9,385 bases of DNA from Pelotomaculum sp. UBA5255 (GCA_002408725.1 DHTR01000045.1:1708-11092), one strand, 5' to 3'. Shown: positions 1 through 6,792, counted from the first letter of the stretch. Notes: a model not told the origin generated them from the sequence alone. Program-made: numbers and translations.

Positions 1-963
1 GGAATCAAAGGCCCCGATTAGAAAAGGGCGGCTGAATTTTCTACACTGGGCCCTAACCTTTTGGGCAACGTAAGGATGAATCTTCAGCCTCGCTGGAATT
101 TCACCGGGCGGAAAGCCCCGACCCAGGAGATCATGAACCTGCAGGAGGAGGCGGAACTGCCTGCTGATCATAAAAAGAATTCTCAGGGGAGGCTCTCTGG
201 CCGCCAACATTTCCTTAATCCCTGCCAGAGCCTTCCTGCAGCGCCTCTCCCCTACCGCATCCACGATGGCGAAAATGTTTTCCTCCACCCTGGGAGGGCA
301 CACCAACCGGACATCCTCCGGCGTGATCTGTCCCTGCCCTGCTGTGTAGCAAAACAGCTTTTCCAGTTCAGCTACAAGCTTCAGCAGGGACGGCCCGGTC
401 GCATCCAGCAGGACATCACCCGCCCCGGATACAAACTTCGTTCCCGCCGCCCCCGCCTTTTGTGCCAGCCAGCGGGCCAACTCCCCCCGACTGAGGTAGG
501 TGAATTCCACGGCACGGCCGTTTTTCTTGATCGCCTGAAAGAGGCGCCTGCGTTTATCCACAGGCTCACCCGTGGTAAAGATCAGACAGGTTGAGACCAG
601 GGGGTGCTTCAGGTAATCCAGCAGGGGCGCCTCCTTACCCGTTGAGATCGGCCCAACTTCCCCTTCCGGGGCTTCTCCTGCGGACCGCTTGCCGGCCTTA
701 AAAAAGACCGGGTCCCTGACCACGACCAGGCGCTTACCGGCAAAAAACGGTAGCGTCTCTGCCCTTGCCGCAATTTCAGCGGGAGTTACCTGCTCGCCTT
801 CAATCCGGTCAAAATTAAGCTCGTCCTGGCCGCCCTCAAGCAAGTATTCTTTAAAGCGCAACACCGCCTGTTCGCGCAGGTAAGCCTCCTCCCCGTAAAA
901 AAGATAGACTGGGGAAACGACTCCCCGCTTCAAGCTGTTTAAAAGTTCAATGAAATATTTCAC
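1..963 (-). CDS. holA: DNA polymerase III subunit delta (HolA), partial at C-terminus
   Basis: Clamp-loader delta subunit, which opens the beta sliding clamp during replication in the cytoplasm. The frame is open from the GTG at 963 to the window edge, giving 321 residues. The family is usually about 330-350 residues, so only the last part of the C-terminal collar domain is missing. Family signatures are the N-terminal VSPVYLFYGEEAYLRE (about 16-31), the segment TLPFFAGKRLVVVRDP (about 70-85), ELARWLAQKAG (about 161-171), and the helical DVRLV...EENIFAIVDAVGER followed by ISRQFRLLLQVHDLL (about 217-281). A lysine- and glycine-rich stretch at about 89-111 looks like a linker insertion. GTG is the only usable start, because an in-frame TAA lies six codons upstream; a weak GGGGGA ribosome site precedes it. 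It begins 15 bp after the thiamine-binding gene, so it is probably co-transcribed with leuA. Recognition is confident. Confidence 0.9.
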   Translation of the reverse strand, partial: MKYFIELLNSLKRGVVSPVYLFYGEEAYLREQAVLRFKEYLLEGGQDELNFDRIEGEQVTPAEIAARAETLPFFAGKRLVVVRDPVFFKAGKRSAGEAPEGEVGPISTGKEAPLLDYLKHPLVSTCLIFTTGEPVDKRRRLFQAIKKNGRAVEFTYLSRGELARWLAQKAGAAGTKFVSGAGDVLLDATGPSLLKLVAELEKLFCYTAGQGQITPEDVRLVCPPRVEENIFAIVDAVGERRCRKALAGIKEMLAAREPPLRILFMISRQFRLLLQVHDLLGRGFPPGEIPARLKIHPYVAQKVRAQCRKFSRPFLIGAFDS

Positions 964-978
964 AGTGAATTCCCCCGT

Positions 979-1284
979 TTATTCACCCAACCTGGCCTTT
1001 ACCGCCGCCACCTTCCCCGCCATGGTCAATTCCCTGTCGCGGCGGTCATCGATATTGATGGTGGTGACGACTCTCTTAATCCCTTTGCCAAAGGGCTGCT
1101 CGTGCATGCGCCGGGCTACTTCCAAAACACGGTCCAGCTCGCCCTCAAGGATGGTGCCCATGGGTGTCAACTGATAGGTAATCCCTTGAGCCTCTTTCAG
1201 CACAGACAGACACCCGGCCACGTATTCACTCAGACCGGTTGCAGGTGTCCCAATGGGTACGACGCTAATTTCAACAACAGCCAC
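979..1284 (-). CDS. MTH1187/DUF77 family thiamine-binding protein (YqgV-like)
   Basis: Small cytoplasmic protein of 101 residues, the normal size for the MTH1187/YkoF-like family. It has a ferredoxin-like fold and assembles into multimers. Characterised members bind thiamine or related pyrimidines; the physiological role is unsettled. The sequence opens VVEISVVPIGT and carries the typical TYQLTPMGTILEGELDRVLE block (about 37-56) and the RRMHEQPF and RVVTTINIDDRRD segments (about 58-83). The start is GTG at 1284. A full AAGGAGG ribosome site lies in the 12-bp gap and overlaps the leuA stop. An ATG two bases upstream is out of frame, so it is not used. The position between leuA and holA implies co-transcription under the T-box, although a link to leucine metabolism is not evident. 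Confidence 0.88.
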   Translation of the reverse strand: MAVVEISVVPIGTPATGLSEYVAGCLSVLKEAQGITYQLTPMGTILEGELDRVLEVARRMHEQPFGKGIKRVVTTINIDDRRDRELTMAGKVAAVKARLGE

Positions 1285-1296
1285 ATTAATACCTCC

Positions 1297-2832
1297 TTAA
1301 TTGGATGCCTGACCAGTGTTTTCCCGGATAATTGTTTTGACCTTGGTCAGGGCGTTGGCATAGGCCCTGGCGCTGGCCTCGATCACGTCTGTACTGATAC
1401 CCCTGCCGATAACCAATCCCTTATCTCCGTAGCGCACCTTCACTGTGGCATCGCCCAGAGCCTCCCGGCCCCGGCCCACCGTCTTCAACATGTAGTCCTC
1501 TAGGTAGACTCGCTCTCCCACAAGGAGATCAAGCGCCTTAAACACAGCGTCCACGGGCCCCATCCCGCAGGCGGCCTCGGTGACCGTATCGCCGTCCAAG
1601 TCCAGGGTTACCGTAGCCGTGGCCCGGGAAACACCGGTAGTGGTGATAGATATATTCTTGACCGTAATCCCGTTTCCAGCCACCCCTGCATCCCCCATCA
1701 AACCGTGTAAATCCTCGTCAAAAACATCTCCCTTGCAGCCAGACAGCTGTAAAAATTTCTGATACACAAGATCCAACTCCGCCTGCTCCAAAGAATAACC
1801 CAGTTCCTGCAATCTCTGCTTCAACATATACGGGCCGGACCAGGCATTTAAAAAACCCCCGTCCCCCAACATACCGACCATATCGGGATCGATCATTTCA
1901 AAGGGCAAGGCTTCGTTTAAAGGAGCATGTTCCGGGAAAGATGCAGGAATCCCTGTAAAGGCATTGGCTCCCACAATTGCCTTGTGAGTGGGGACAGGCA
2001 CGCCGCTAAGCCGTGAAACCAGCCTGCTGGTAGCGGCAATCTCCCGGGTTTTCGCCCAGCACTCGATTCCAGTGCTGCCCCGGCGGGTGTACAAGGCCAT
2101 GATAATCTCCTCCAGGGAGGTATTCCCGGCCCGTTCCCCGATACCGTTAATAGTGCCTTCGACCTGGCCCGCGCCGGCCTTAATTCCCGCCAGGGAGTTG
2201 GCCGTAGCCATTCCCAGATCGTTGTGACAGTGAACGCTGAGCACGGCGCGCTGAATATTCCGGACATTATTCATGATATATGAAATCATCTCGCTGTATT
2301 CCCATGGCGTGGCGTACCCGAGGGTGTCGGGAATATTGACCACCGTTGCCCCGGCCTCAATGACTTTTTCAAGGACTCTCACCAGGAAGGTACGGTCACT
2401 GCGGAAAGCGTCCTCCGCATAGAATTGAACGTCACCTACGTATTTCCTGGCGTGCCTGACTGCGGCCACCGCCATTTCAACAACCTGGTCGGGGGAAAGC
2501 CGCAATTTCTTCTCCATATAAACCGGTGAAATGGCAATTCCCGTGTGGATCCTGGGCTGTCCGGCCCCCTTCAGAGCATCGGCACAGCAGTCAATTTCCC
2601 GCTCCTCAACCCCGGCGAAAGCACAGATAACGGCTCCTTTAACCTCCCGGGCAAGGGTCCGCACTGCCTCCAGTTCGCTGGGGGAAGCGGCCGGGAAGCC
2701 GGCCTCGATAACATCCACCCCCAGCTTTACCAACTGACGGCCAATCTCCAGCTTTTCCTTTGCATTCAAGGTTATCCCCAGGGATTTTTCCCCGTCCCTC
2801 AGCGTGGTATCAAATAAGCTTATCTTACGCAC
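1297..2832 (-). CDS. leuA: 2-isopropylmalate synthase-like enzyme (LeuA family), divergent at two motifs
   Basis: Member of the LeuA/homocitrate/citramalate synthase family. LeuA condenses acetyl-CoA with 2-oxoisovalerate in the first step of leucine synthesis. From the GTG at 2832 it has 511 residues, the usual LeuA length. Visible parts are a TIM barrel with DTTLRDGE (8-15), EAGFPAASPSE (43-53), NIPDTLGYATP (166-176), the metal-binding HCHND (201-205) and GTINGIGERAGN (226-237), and a C-terminal regulatory domain (about 388-500) with GMGPVDAVFKALD and STDVIEASARAYANAL. An in-frame ATG at 2922 is not the start, because that extension lies inside the T-box and terminator. The GTG follows AAGGAGG at 2849-2843. 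The segments where HESGIHQDG and GKHSGRHA normally occur read TGIPASFPEH and NAWSGPYMLK. Leucine control supports a LeuA role, but activity or substrate could differ. Confidence 0.85.
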   Translation of the reverse strand: MRKISLFDTTLRDGEKSLGITLNAKEKLEIGRQLVKLGVDVIEAGFPAASPSELEAVRTLAREVKGAVICAFAGVEEREIDCCADALKGAGQPRIHTGIAISPVYMEKKLRLSPDQVVEMAVAAVRHARKYVGDVQFYAEDAFRSDRTFLVRVLEKVIEAGATVVNIPDTLGYATPWEYSEMISYIMNNVRNIQRAVLSVHCHNDLGMATANSLAGIKAGAGQVEGTINGIGERAGNTSLEEIIMALYTRRGSTGIECWAKTREIAATSRLVSRLSGVPVPTHKAIVGANAFTGIPASFPEHAPLNEALPFEMIDPDMVGMLGDGGFLNAWSGPYMLKQRLQELGYSLEQAELDLVYQKFLQLSGCKGDVFDEDLHGLMGDAGVAGNGITVKNISITTTGVSRATATVTLDLDGDTVTEAACGMGPVDAVFKALDLLVGERVYLEDYMLKTVGRGREALGDATVKVRYGDKGLVIGRGISTDVIEASARAYANALTKVKTIIRENTGQASN

Positions 2833-2856
2833 CCTGCTTTTGCCTCCTTGATTTTT

Positions 2857-2900
2857 AAAAAATAAAAAACCTTTCGCCTCAGATCCTGAGACGAAAGGTT
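2857..2900 (-). terminator. Intrinsic terminator of the T-box (regulated attenuator)
   Basis: A 15-bp stem pairs 2900-2886 with 2882-2868 (AACCTTTCG...CTCAG with CTGAG...CGAAAGGTT, including one G-T pair) around a 3-nt GAT loop. T6-A-T6 follows directly. The 5' arm also carries the bases needed for the antiterminator, so the two structures exclude each other. Without uncharged tRNA-Leu, transcription should stop here, before the leuA start. Confidence 0.92.
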
Positions 2901-3145
2901 TGCCTTCCGCGGTACCACTCAACTTAACGGCCCATGGCCGTTCTCTTTAAGGATACGGGATGATAATAATCCGATATCCCCTTCCTTTTAACGGTGGAAG
3001 TTTCCGTCCGGGCCTACTTTCCATTGGATTTCGGTCGGCTACTCCAGGGAGAGTTCCGCGCCTGCCTTTGACCGCCTCGCACCAACCGGCGGCTCTCTGA
3101 GCCCGGCTTAAAACTAACACGTACTATTCCCTGTCATCGTCATTT
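2857..3145 (-). promoter_or_regulatory. T-box riboswitch leader, Leu (CUC) specifier
   Basis: Leader RNA that senses uncharged tRNA-Leu and controls read-through into leuA. In transcript order it shows Stem I with AGAGAGCC followed by GGTTGGTG (3098-3078), then the specifier loop GAA-CUC-UCCCUGGAG with CUC at 3053-3051. Next come the GTAGGC...GGACGG segment, a stem II-like arm around GGGGATATCGG, a 7-bp stem III (AACGGCC/GGCCGTT, 2942-2926), and the T-box core GTGGTACCGCGG (2918-2907). The core can pair with the GTCTC side to form the antiterminator. The alternative structure is a terminator hairpin ending in U-runs. CUC encodes leucine, which agrees with the downstream LeuA. The transcription start near 3143 is inferred from the promoter. 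Confidence 0.93.
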
Positions 3146-3150
3146 TAGGG

Positions 3151-3178
3151 TATATACAATATAAGTGGATTTTATCAA
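3151..3178 (-). promoter_or_regulatory. Sigma-A-type promoter of the T-box/leuA operon
   Basis: On the minus strand, TTGATA (3178-3173, four of six with TTGACA) is followed after 16 bp by TATATA (3156-3151). This places initiation just before the conserved start of the T-box leader. It was found by eye and is supported by its position. Confidence 0.6.
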
Positions 3179-3180
3179 CC

Positions 3181-3253
3181 CTGTGACCGGCTGTCAATAG
3201 TAATCTTTCACTAAATGTGTTCAAGGACATTTGCCTGGTCGACCGGAGGAATT
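3181..3253. other. Intergenic stretch upstream of the leuA promoter
   Basis: No convincing gene is seen. There is a weak inverted repeat (AAATGT with ACATTT, roughly 3213-3232, 8-nt loop) without a U-tract, and a short CCTGGT...ACCAG pairing near 3234-3260. Neither is strong enough to call a terminator or operator. Confidence 0.3.
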
Positions 3254-3470
3254 TCACCAGCCGGGCATCGTTTTAAAATCACAAAATCCGGCATGCTGTC
3301 GATCATAATTCGCCACAATTGCCGAATCCATATAATCCACACCGGCAGCCTTTGCCCACTTGTCATATTGCCATAAAGGCGCCGCCTTTTTTTGTAATCC
3401 TTTCAGAAGAACAGCCAGTCAGGAATATTATTATCAAAAGTATAATTGCAGCAGTAAATATCCGTTTCAC
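3254..3470 (-). pseudogene. Small lipoprotein-like gene interrupted at an A7 run
   Basis: A GTG at 3470 with an upstream GAGGAG ribosome site (7-nt spacing) begins a clear lipoprotein signal: MKR, a long Ile/Leu stretch, then the lipobox LTGC followed by SSER. In-frame ATG codons upstream are alternative starts. The frame ends after about 35 residues. Shifting by one base at the A7 run in the codons for ITKK leads into a second open frame, with PLWQYDKWAKAAGVDYMD and VANYDRQHAGF, that ends at 3254. That tail loosely resembles the N-terminal segment of some SAM-dependent methyltransferases, so it could instead be a separate truncated gene. The reading as one gene with an indel (natural or a sequencing error) is an inference; the signal peptide itself is clear. 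Confidence 0.42.
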
Positions 3471-3602
3471 TATAATTCTCCTCATAAATAACTGCACTGC
3501 AACTATCACCCGGAATTTCCTCATTTCTTAACTCTTTTTGTCGGATTGTAAATCAACAGTTAAGGAAACTGGAAGTAACCGGTATCGCTGCCTCTCCTGG
3601 CT

Positions 3603-3735
3603 CTAAAAATGAGTTCTCTCGGTTCTCTCTCTCAGACGTTTAAATATCAAGAAACAGATTAGCCCCAGGAAGCATATAGCAATCCCCAACGTGACAAGCC
3701 ACCAGACTTCTATAAAAAACTGGTTGTTTCAGCAT
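3603..3735 (-). pseudogene. Possible small single-pass membrane protein, frameshifted at a T6 run
   Basis: An ATG at 3735, 24 bp after the stop of the first DUF881 gene, starts MLKQPVF and then leaves frame at a run of six T (3719-3714). If one T is dropped, a 43-residue product results. It has one strongly hydrophobic helix (WWLVTLGIAICFLGLICFL, about 11-29) and a basic tail (KRLRERTER) ending at TAG 3603. The base composition and the membrane-plus-basic-tail pattern suggest a real small gene or its remnant. The ribosome site is weak (GAAAAG) and no family is recognised. A chance hydrophobic frame cannot be excluded. Confidence 0.33.
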
Positions 3736-3758
3736 ATCTTTTCAGTGGTGCAACATTG

Positions 3759-4463
3759 TTAATTTTCCTTAACGGGCTTTGCATAATCGAAGTATAATTC
3801 GCCTGTAAAGGCCGGTATCGTAACTACTTCTTTTTCCTGTATCTGTACCAAAATGTCGTACTCGCTCAAATATTCGACAAGGCCGCCTTTTAATTCCAAC
3901 CTGTTCTTTAGGACGGAGGCATCCCCAATGGCGATTATGCGGTAAGGAGGTGACAGGGGGATCCCGTTGACGTTGATGTGGTTGCCGGCCAGGCGTATTT
4001 CGCTAATAGCCGTGATACGTTGGCCATTTATAGCTATCGCGTCCGAGCCCGCGCTATATAATTCGTTAACCATTTTTAAGAGTTGTTCGTCAGTAATTTT
4101 TGGAACATCGAAAACATCAATTCCAGCCCCCCCCGGGCGACTTTGTACAAGCAACTCCGCTCCTGGTCCGGACACTTGGGATAAGCCGGCAAATCGTTTT
4201 ATTTTGGCAAGTTCTCTTCCAAGCGCTTCATCCGCCTCTCTTTGTCCGATCCCGGCCTGCTCCAGTTTGGTTGCCAGATCAGAAATCTCCGTCTGTAATT
4301 TATACAAATCTTCTACCAGATTTTTTTTCTCTAAGGCTAATTCCTGTTCTCTGTCCCGGGGCACAATGTTATCTCCGGCGCTGGTGGTACGAAACTGGAA
4401 GCCCAGCATCACCCCCAGCAAAATGGTTGCAAAGCTAATTGAAATGAAAAAAGCCCTGTTCAA
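3759..4463 (-). CDS. DUF881 family membrane-anchored protein (YlxW/YlxX-like), copy 1
   Basis: Protein of 234 residues from a TTG start at 4463, preceded by GAGAGGG and by an in-frame TAA further upstream. The N-terminus is one membrane segment (about 4-24), which should place the rest outside the cytoplasm. A charged coiled coil follows (about 36-90, rich in Glu/Lys/Leu), then the DUF881 domain. Hallmarks are SQVSGPGAELLV (about 95-106), TDEQLLKMVNELYSAGSDAIAINGQRI (124-150), SPPYRIIAIGD (171-181), LELKGGLVEYL (189-199) and VTIPAFTG (214-221). Homologues are common in Firmicutes, often near division genes, but no biochemical function is established. It lies 137 bp downstream of a paralogue, separated by a palindromic repeat, so the two may or may not share a transcript. 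Confidence 0.88.
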   Translation of the reverse strand: MNRAFFISISFATILLGVMLGFQFRTTSAGDNIVPRDREQELALEKKNLVEDLYKLQTEISDLATKLEQAGIGQREADEALGRELAKIKRFAGLSQVSGPGAELLVQSRPGGAGIDVFDVPKITDEQLLKMVNELYSAGSDAIAINGQRITAISEIRLAGNHINVNGIPLSPPYRIIAIGDASVLKNRLELKGGLVEYLSEYDILVQIQEKEVVTIPAFTGELYFDYAKPVKEN

Positions 4464-4496
4464 ATTAAGCCCTCTCTTTTAACATTCTTTAACACA

Positions 4497-4570
4497 CCAT
4501 GAGGACGGTTCCATCGTCTTCCCTTCGGCCCCTTTGCTACGCTTCGGGGACGCTCGAACCGCCCCCATGG
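4497..4570. repeat. Long palindromic (REP/MITE-like) repeat between DUF881 genes
   Basis: The arms 4497-4511 (CCATGAGGACGGTTC) and 4556-4570 (GAACCGCCCCCATGG) are inverted copies matching at 13 of 15 positions. Inside them, CGTC...CCC and GGGGACG can continue the pairing, so about 74 nt can fold into one imperfect hairpin. The GGACGGTTC core resembles short palindromes scattered through Peptococcaceae genomes; that comparison is from memory and unverified. It could be a mobile repeat or act in RNA processing. It has no U-tract, so it is not a standard terminator. Confidence 0.6.
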
Positions 4571-4600
4571 CTTCGCTAACCTTTAAATTACGCTGTAGTA

Positions 4601-5317
4601 CTAAGTGTCAGTATCCGTATCAGCTATGTAATCCATTTTGATGCTGCCGGAATAAGCCGGGATTGTAAGCTTCTCCAACTTTTTAACTAAAACCTGGATG
4701 CCACAAAACTGCAGAAACTCAGCCACCCCGCCCCTCATTTTCAAGGCGCCTTCCATGGTTTCAGGGCTGCCTATGGCGGTTATGACAAAAGGAGGAACAA
4801 GTGCTTTTTCGTTGATTCTGATAGCGGGACCGCTGCAACTGATCCCGGTAGTGGCTACCAGACGTTGACCATTTATCGCAACAGCCTCGGCCCCTGCCGC
4901 TTTGAGTTCGTTAACTACTTTTAATATATCTTCATCATGTACGATATAAAAGTCAGGGTTGTCGGTGAATATCTGTGAGACATCGCTATCTTTTAAGGTC
5001 ACTTCCACGCCGCTGCCGGTCAGTTTGCTCAAACCGGAAAATACCGTTGCAAGTTCCAATTCTGCTTTTATTTGAGGCGCAAGGGGACCGGTGGATAAAC
5101 TTTCAAGTTGTCCACGCATCCTTATTAATTGCGGTTGAAGAACATCTTGTTCCTTTTTTAACTGGGCCACTTGGTCTGCTAATTCCTGCGTTCTCTTGAT
5201 CGTTTCATTATCCTTTATATCCATGGTCATACGGAATTGCACAGATAAAATTAATCCAATAACAAGACTTGCCAGGGCCATTGACCAATAGAAATTTTTC
5301 AACTTCACTGCGTTCAC
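4601..5317 (-). CDS. DUF881 family membrane-anchored protein (YlxW/YlxX-like), copy 2
   Basis: Protein of 238 residues from a GTG at 5317 with a GGGGA ribosome site; a second GTG three codons in is an alternative start. Layout matches its neighbour: one membrane segment (about 9-27), the shared QFRMT boundary, a coiled coil (about 36-75), then the DUF881 domain. The domain shows LSKLTGSGVEVTLKDSD (96-112), EDILKVVNELKAAGAEAVAINGQRL (129-153), VPPFVITAIGSP (174-185), LKMRGGVAEFL (192-202) and LTIPAYSG (217-224). The two copies align over their whole length but are clearly diverged, so this is an old duplication. The usual small basic protein gene (DUF1290) seen between such pairs is absent. 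The C-terminus ends in a short Asp-Thr repeat. Function is unknown. Confidence 0.88.
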   Translation of the reverse strand: MNAVKLKNFYWSMALASLVIGLILSVQFRMTMDIKDNETIKRTQELADQVAQLKKEQDVLQPQLIRMRGQLESLSTGPLAPQIKAELELATVFSGLSKLTGSGVEVTLKDSDVSQIFTDNPDFYIVHDEDILKVVNELKAAGAEAVAINGQRLVATTGISCSGPAIRINEKALVPPFVITAIGSPETMEGALKMRGGVAEFLQFCGIQVLVKKLEKLTIPAYSGSIKMDYIADTDTDT

Positions 5318-5477
5318 CCGCTATCCCCGAATTAATTCCTTGAGAAACAAAGATTCCTCTTTTTTCGTAAAAAATAATACCGCCATACACCCAAACATTA
5401 AATAACTTGTCTCTTACAGTATGACGATGTCGAAGCAAGGCAGGTTCTCTATGATACATCTAAAAACACTGTTTTTT
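5318..5477. other. Intergenic stretch upstream of the second DUF881 gene
   Basis: This 160-bp AT-rich stretch separates the decayed gene from the DUF881 start and probably holds the DUF881 promoter. I could not pick a -35/-10 pair with confidence. A 15-nt AT palindrome (AAAAACAGTGTTTTT, 5461-5477 region) sits just after the pseudogene stop but is too weak for a terminator call. Confidence 0.3.
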
Positions 5478-6675
5478 CTATTTTTCAGGCTCCATTGAAT
5501 ATTTGTAGGTGGTATTCAGGTTCATTTCGATAAAGAAATCCTGGCAAAATTCATTTCCGTACAGCTTGTAACCGTGCAGATCCCAGTCCGAAAGTGGCAC
5601 GACAGTAACGGCTCCATTTGCTGCAATCTTTGCCGACCTATTGTTTTCATCCACATTTATTGAGAACAGAGTGCCGTAACTGGTAGAGGAAGCTGTTCCT
5701 TCCTTTACAGTCATAGTAACGCCATCAAAATTGTTGATAGTTGCATATATTGTAGGTTCTCAGTCAGTTATCTCCGCTTTTATAAAACTTGAAAATACAA
5801 TATCGCTTACTTTCAGCTCATGATCCGTGTATTCAAATGTTAAGATAAAATCCCCCAAAAATCCGGCAGGGGAGAGCTGTGCTCCCACTCTCGCAATAAC
5901 ACGGTTGTTATCCATTTCATAATCAACAATGGATCCCATCGCCAGATTGTCAAACCAGCTTTTTTTCATAGCAGTTCGGTCTATCACCTCTGATTCCGGA
6001 AAAACAATAAGAGACTTTTGATCGATGGTTATTTGCACATCTTTTTCCGTAATTTGCGTATGGACTCTACTTTTTAGTGTATCTAAAGGATTTTCAACCG
6101 TAATTTCGGAAAAATCATCCGGTCTGATTACATGGATATCTTTAATCAAAACACCAGTGCCCTCACCAGTACAAAGTATTATAATCAATTCATCCTTATT
6201 GTCTCTGTCCACATCGGCATAGGAAAGCTCCGGGCACAAAGCTTTCACTGGCAAGAGTTTTCCATTGAAAGCTTTTCTTTTTATCTCCTATAGAAACCGT
6301 AATGCCAGAAATCATGCCGCCATCCACCGACATCGCATGGAGTTGAGTTTGATTTTTCTTAATAGTTCCAATAAGATCCCCCGACTGAACACTCATCATC
6401 GCTATGTTTTCCGGCTTGGTAAAATAGTCGATATAATAAGTTCCACCTTCTACTATAAATGAAAGCGTTTGCTGATATTTACCGGCTGAACCTGTTGAAG
6501 TTGCATAATCATAGGTAATTATTGCCTCATTCCCGCCTGCTGTCACCGCATAACTCTCCACCCATGGACTAGATAAGCCGGTCGTCCAATGGTTCGCATT
6601 GTATTCGTCATAGACTGCCGACTGACCTTCCGCGCTCAGCAAATCATACTGTGCTTTGCCATCACGGTTTTTGAC
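5478..6675 (-). pseudogene. Decayed extracytoplasmic protein resembling BlaR1/M56-associated C-terminal domains
   Basis: Three pieces on the minus strand together make about 400 residues. Piece A (6675-6196) starts abruptly in coding sequence at VKNRDGKAQYDLLSAEGQ, contains WTTGLSSPWVESY and TLSFIVEGGTYYIDYF, and has an in-frame TAA immediately upstream, so the 5' part is lost. Near 6267-6270 the sense switches by one base (SFQWKT to FNGKLLPVKAL). Piece B continues with YADVDRDNKDELIIILCTGEGTG, an FG-GAP-like calcium-type repeat, and ends at TGA 5760-5762. Piece C continues in the same frame after that TGA (EPTIYATINNFDGVTMTVKEG) to TAG 5478. Such NTF2-like plus FG-GAP-like tails occur on clostridial BlaR1/M56 membrane proteins. 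Either the gene is dead or TGA 5760 ends one gene and a second follows; decay fits better because sense extends upstream of the only ATG in piece C. Confidence 0.68.
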
Positions 6676-6698
6676 TGGTTACGGTGCCTAAGCGGGGA

Positions 6699-6727
6699 GG
6701 TTGCGAGTAAGAATGTTGATCGGTAAC
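6699..6727 (+). repeat. 29-bp direct repeat, copy 1
   Basis: Starts GGTTGCGAGTAAG and ends GATCGGTAAC. It is identical over 29 bp to 6764-6792. It lies about 24 bp from the point where the decayed gene's coding sequence breaks off (6675), suggesting a relation to the event that truncated it. Confidence 0.85.
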
Positions 6728-6763
6728 TTGGAATGAGTTAATTAGGATAATTCGGGAATTGAG

Positions 6764-6792
6764 GGTTGCGAGTAAGAATGTTGATCGGTAAC
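6764..6792 (+). repeat. 29-bp direct repeat, copy 2
   Basis: Perfect second copy, 65 bp downstream of the first in the same orientation, with a 36-bp AT-rich spacer between. Subterminal repeats of this size and spacing are known from IS21-family ends. GGTTAC at 6677-6682 and GTAACC at 6788-6793 also form an inverted pair bounding the stretch. No transposase remains in the window, so assignment to an element is an inference. Confidence 0.85.

Noticed and set aside
61..594. Long plus-strand open frame over holA
   Set aside because: Opposite-strand shadow of holA; no recognisable domain and no ribosome site.
2833..2922. N-terminal extension of leuA from ATG 2922
   Set aside because: It encodes the T-box core and terminator rather than protein; the family alignment begins just after GTG 2832, which has its own ribosome site.
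3213..3232. AAATGT/ACATTT hairpin as terminator of the DUF881 unit
   Set aside because: Short AT-rich stem and no U-tract on either strand.
3319..3531. Plus-strand 70-residue frame
   Set aside because: Opposite to the lipoprotein-like frame, which has a ribosome site and a lipobox; this one has neither.
3421..3560. Alternative minus-strand frame ending in NNIPDWLFF
   Set aside because: Overlaps the lipoprotein signal frame, has no start codon after its upstream stop and no recognisable features.
3967..4482. Plus-strand open frame over the first DUF881 gene
   Set aside because: Shadow of a recognised gene; no family features.
5208..5459. Minus-strand frame overlapping the start of the second DUF881 gene
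   Set aside because: It is out of frame with the recognised DUF881 start, has no domain pattern, and much of it is intergenic sequence.
5461..5477. AAAAACAGTGTTTTT palindrome as a terminator
   Set aside because: Stem made almost only of A-T pairs with a 1-3 nt loop; too unstable.
6699..6792. Minimal CRISPR array (29-bp repeat, 36-bp spacer)
   Set aside because: Only two copies, no typical GAAAC-type end, little internal symmetry and no cas genes in the window.
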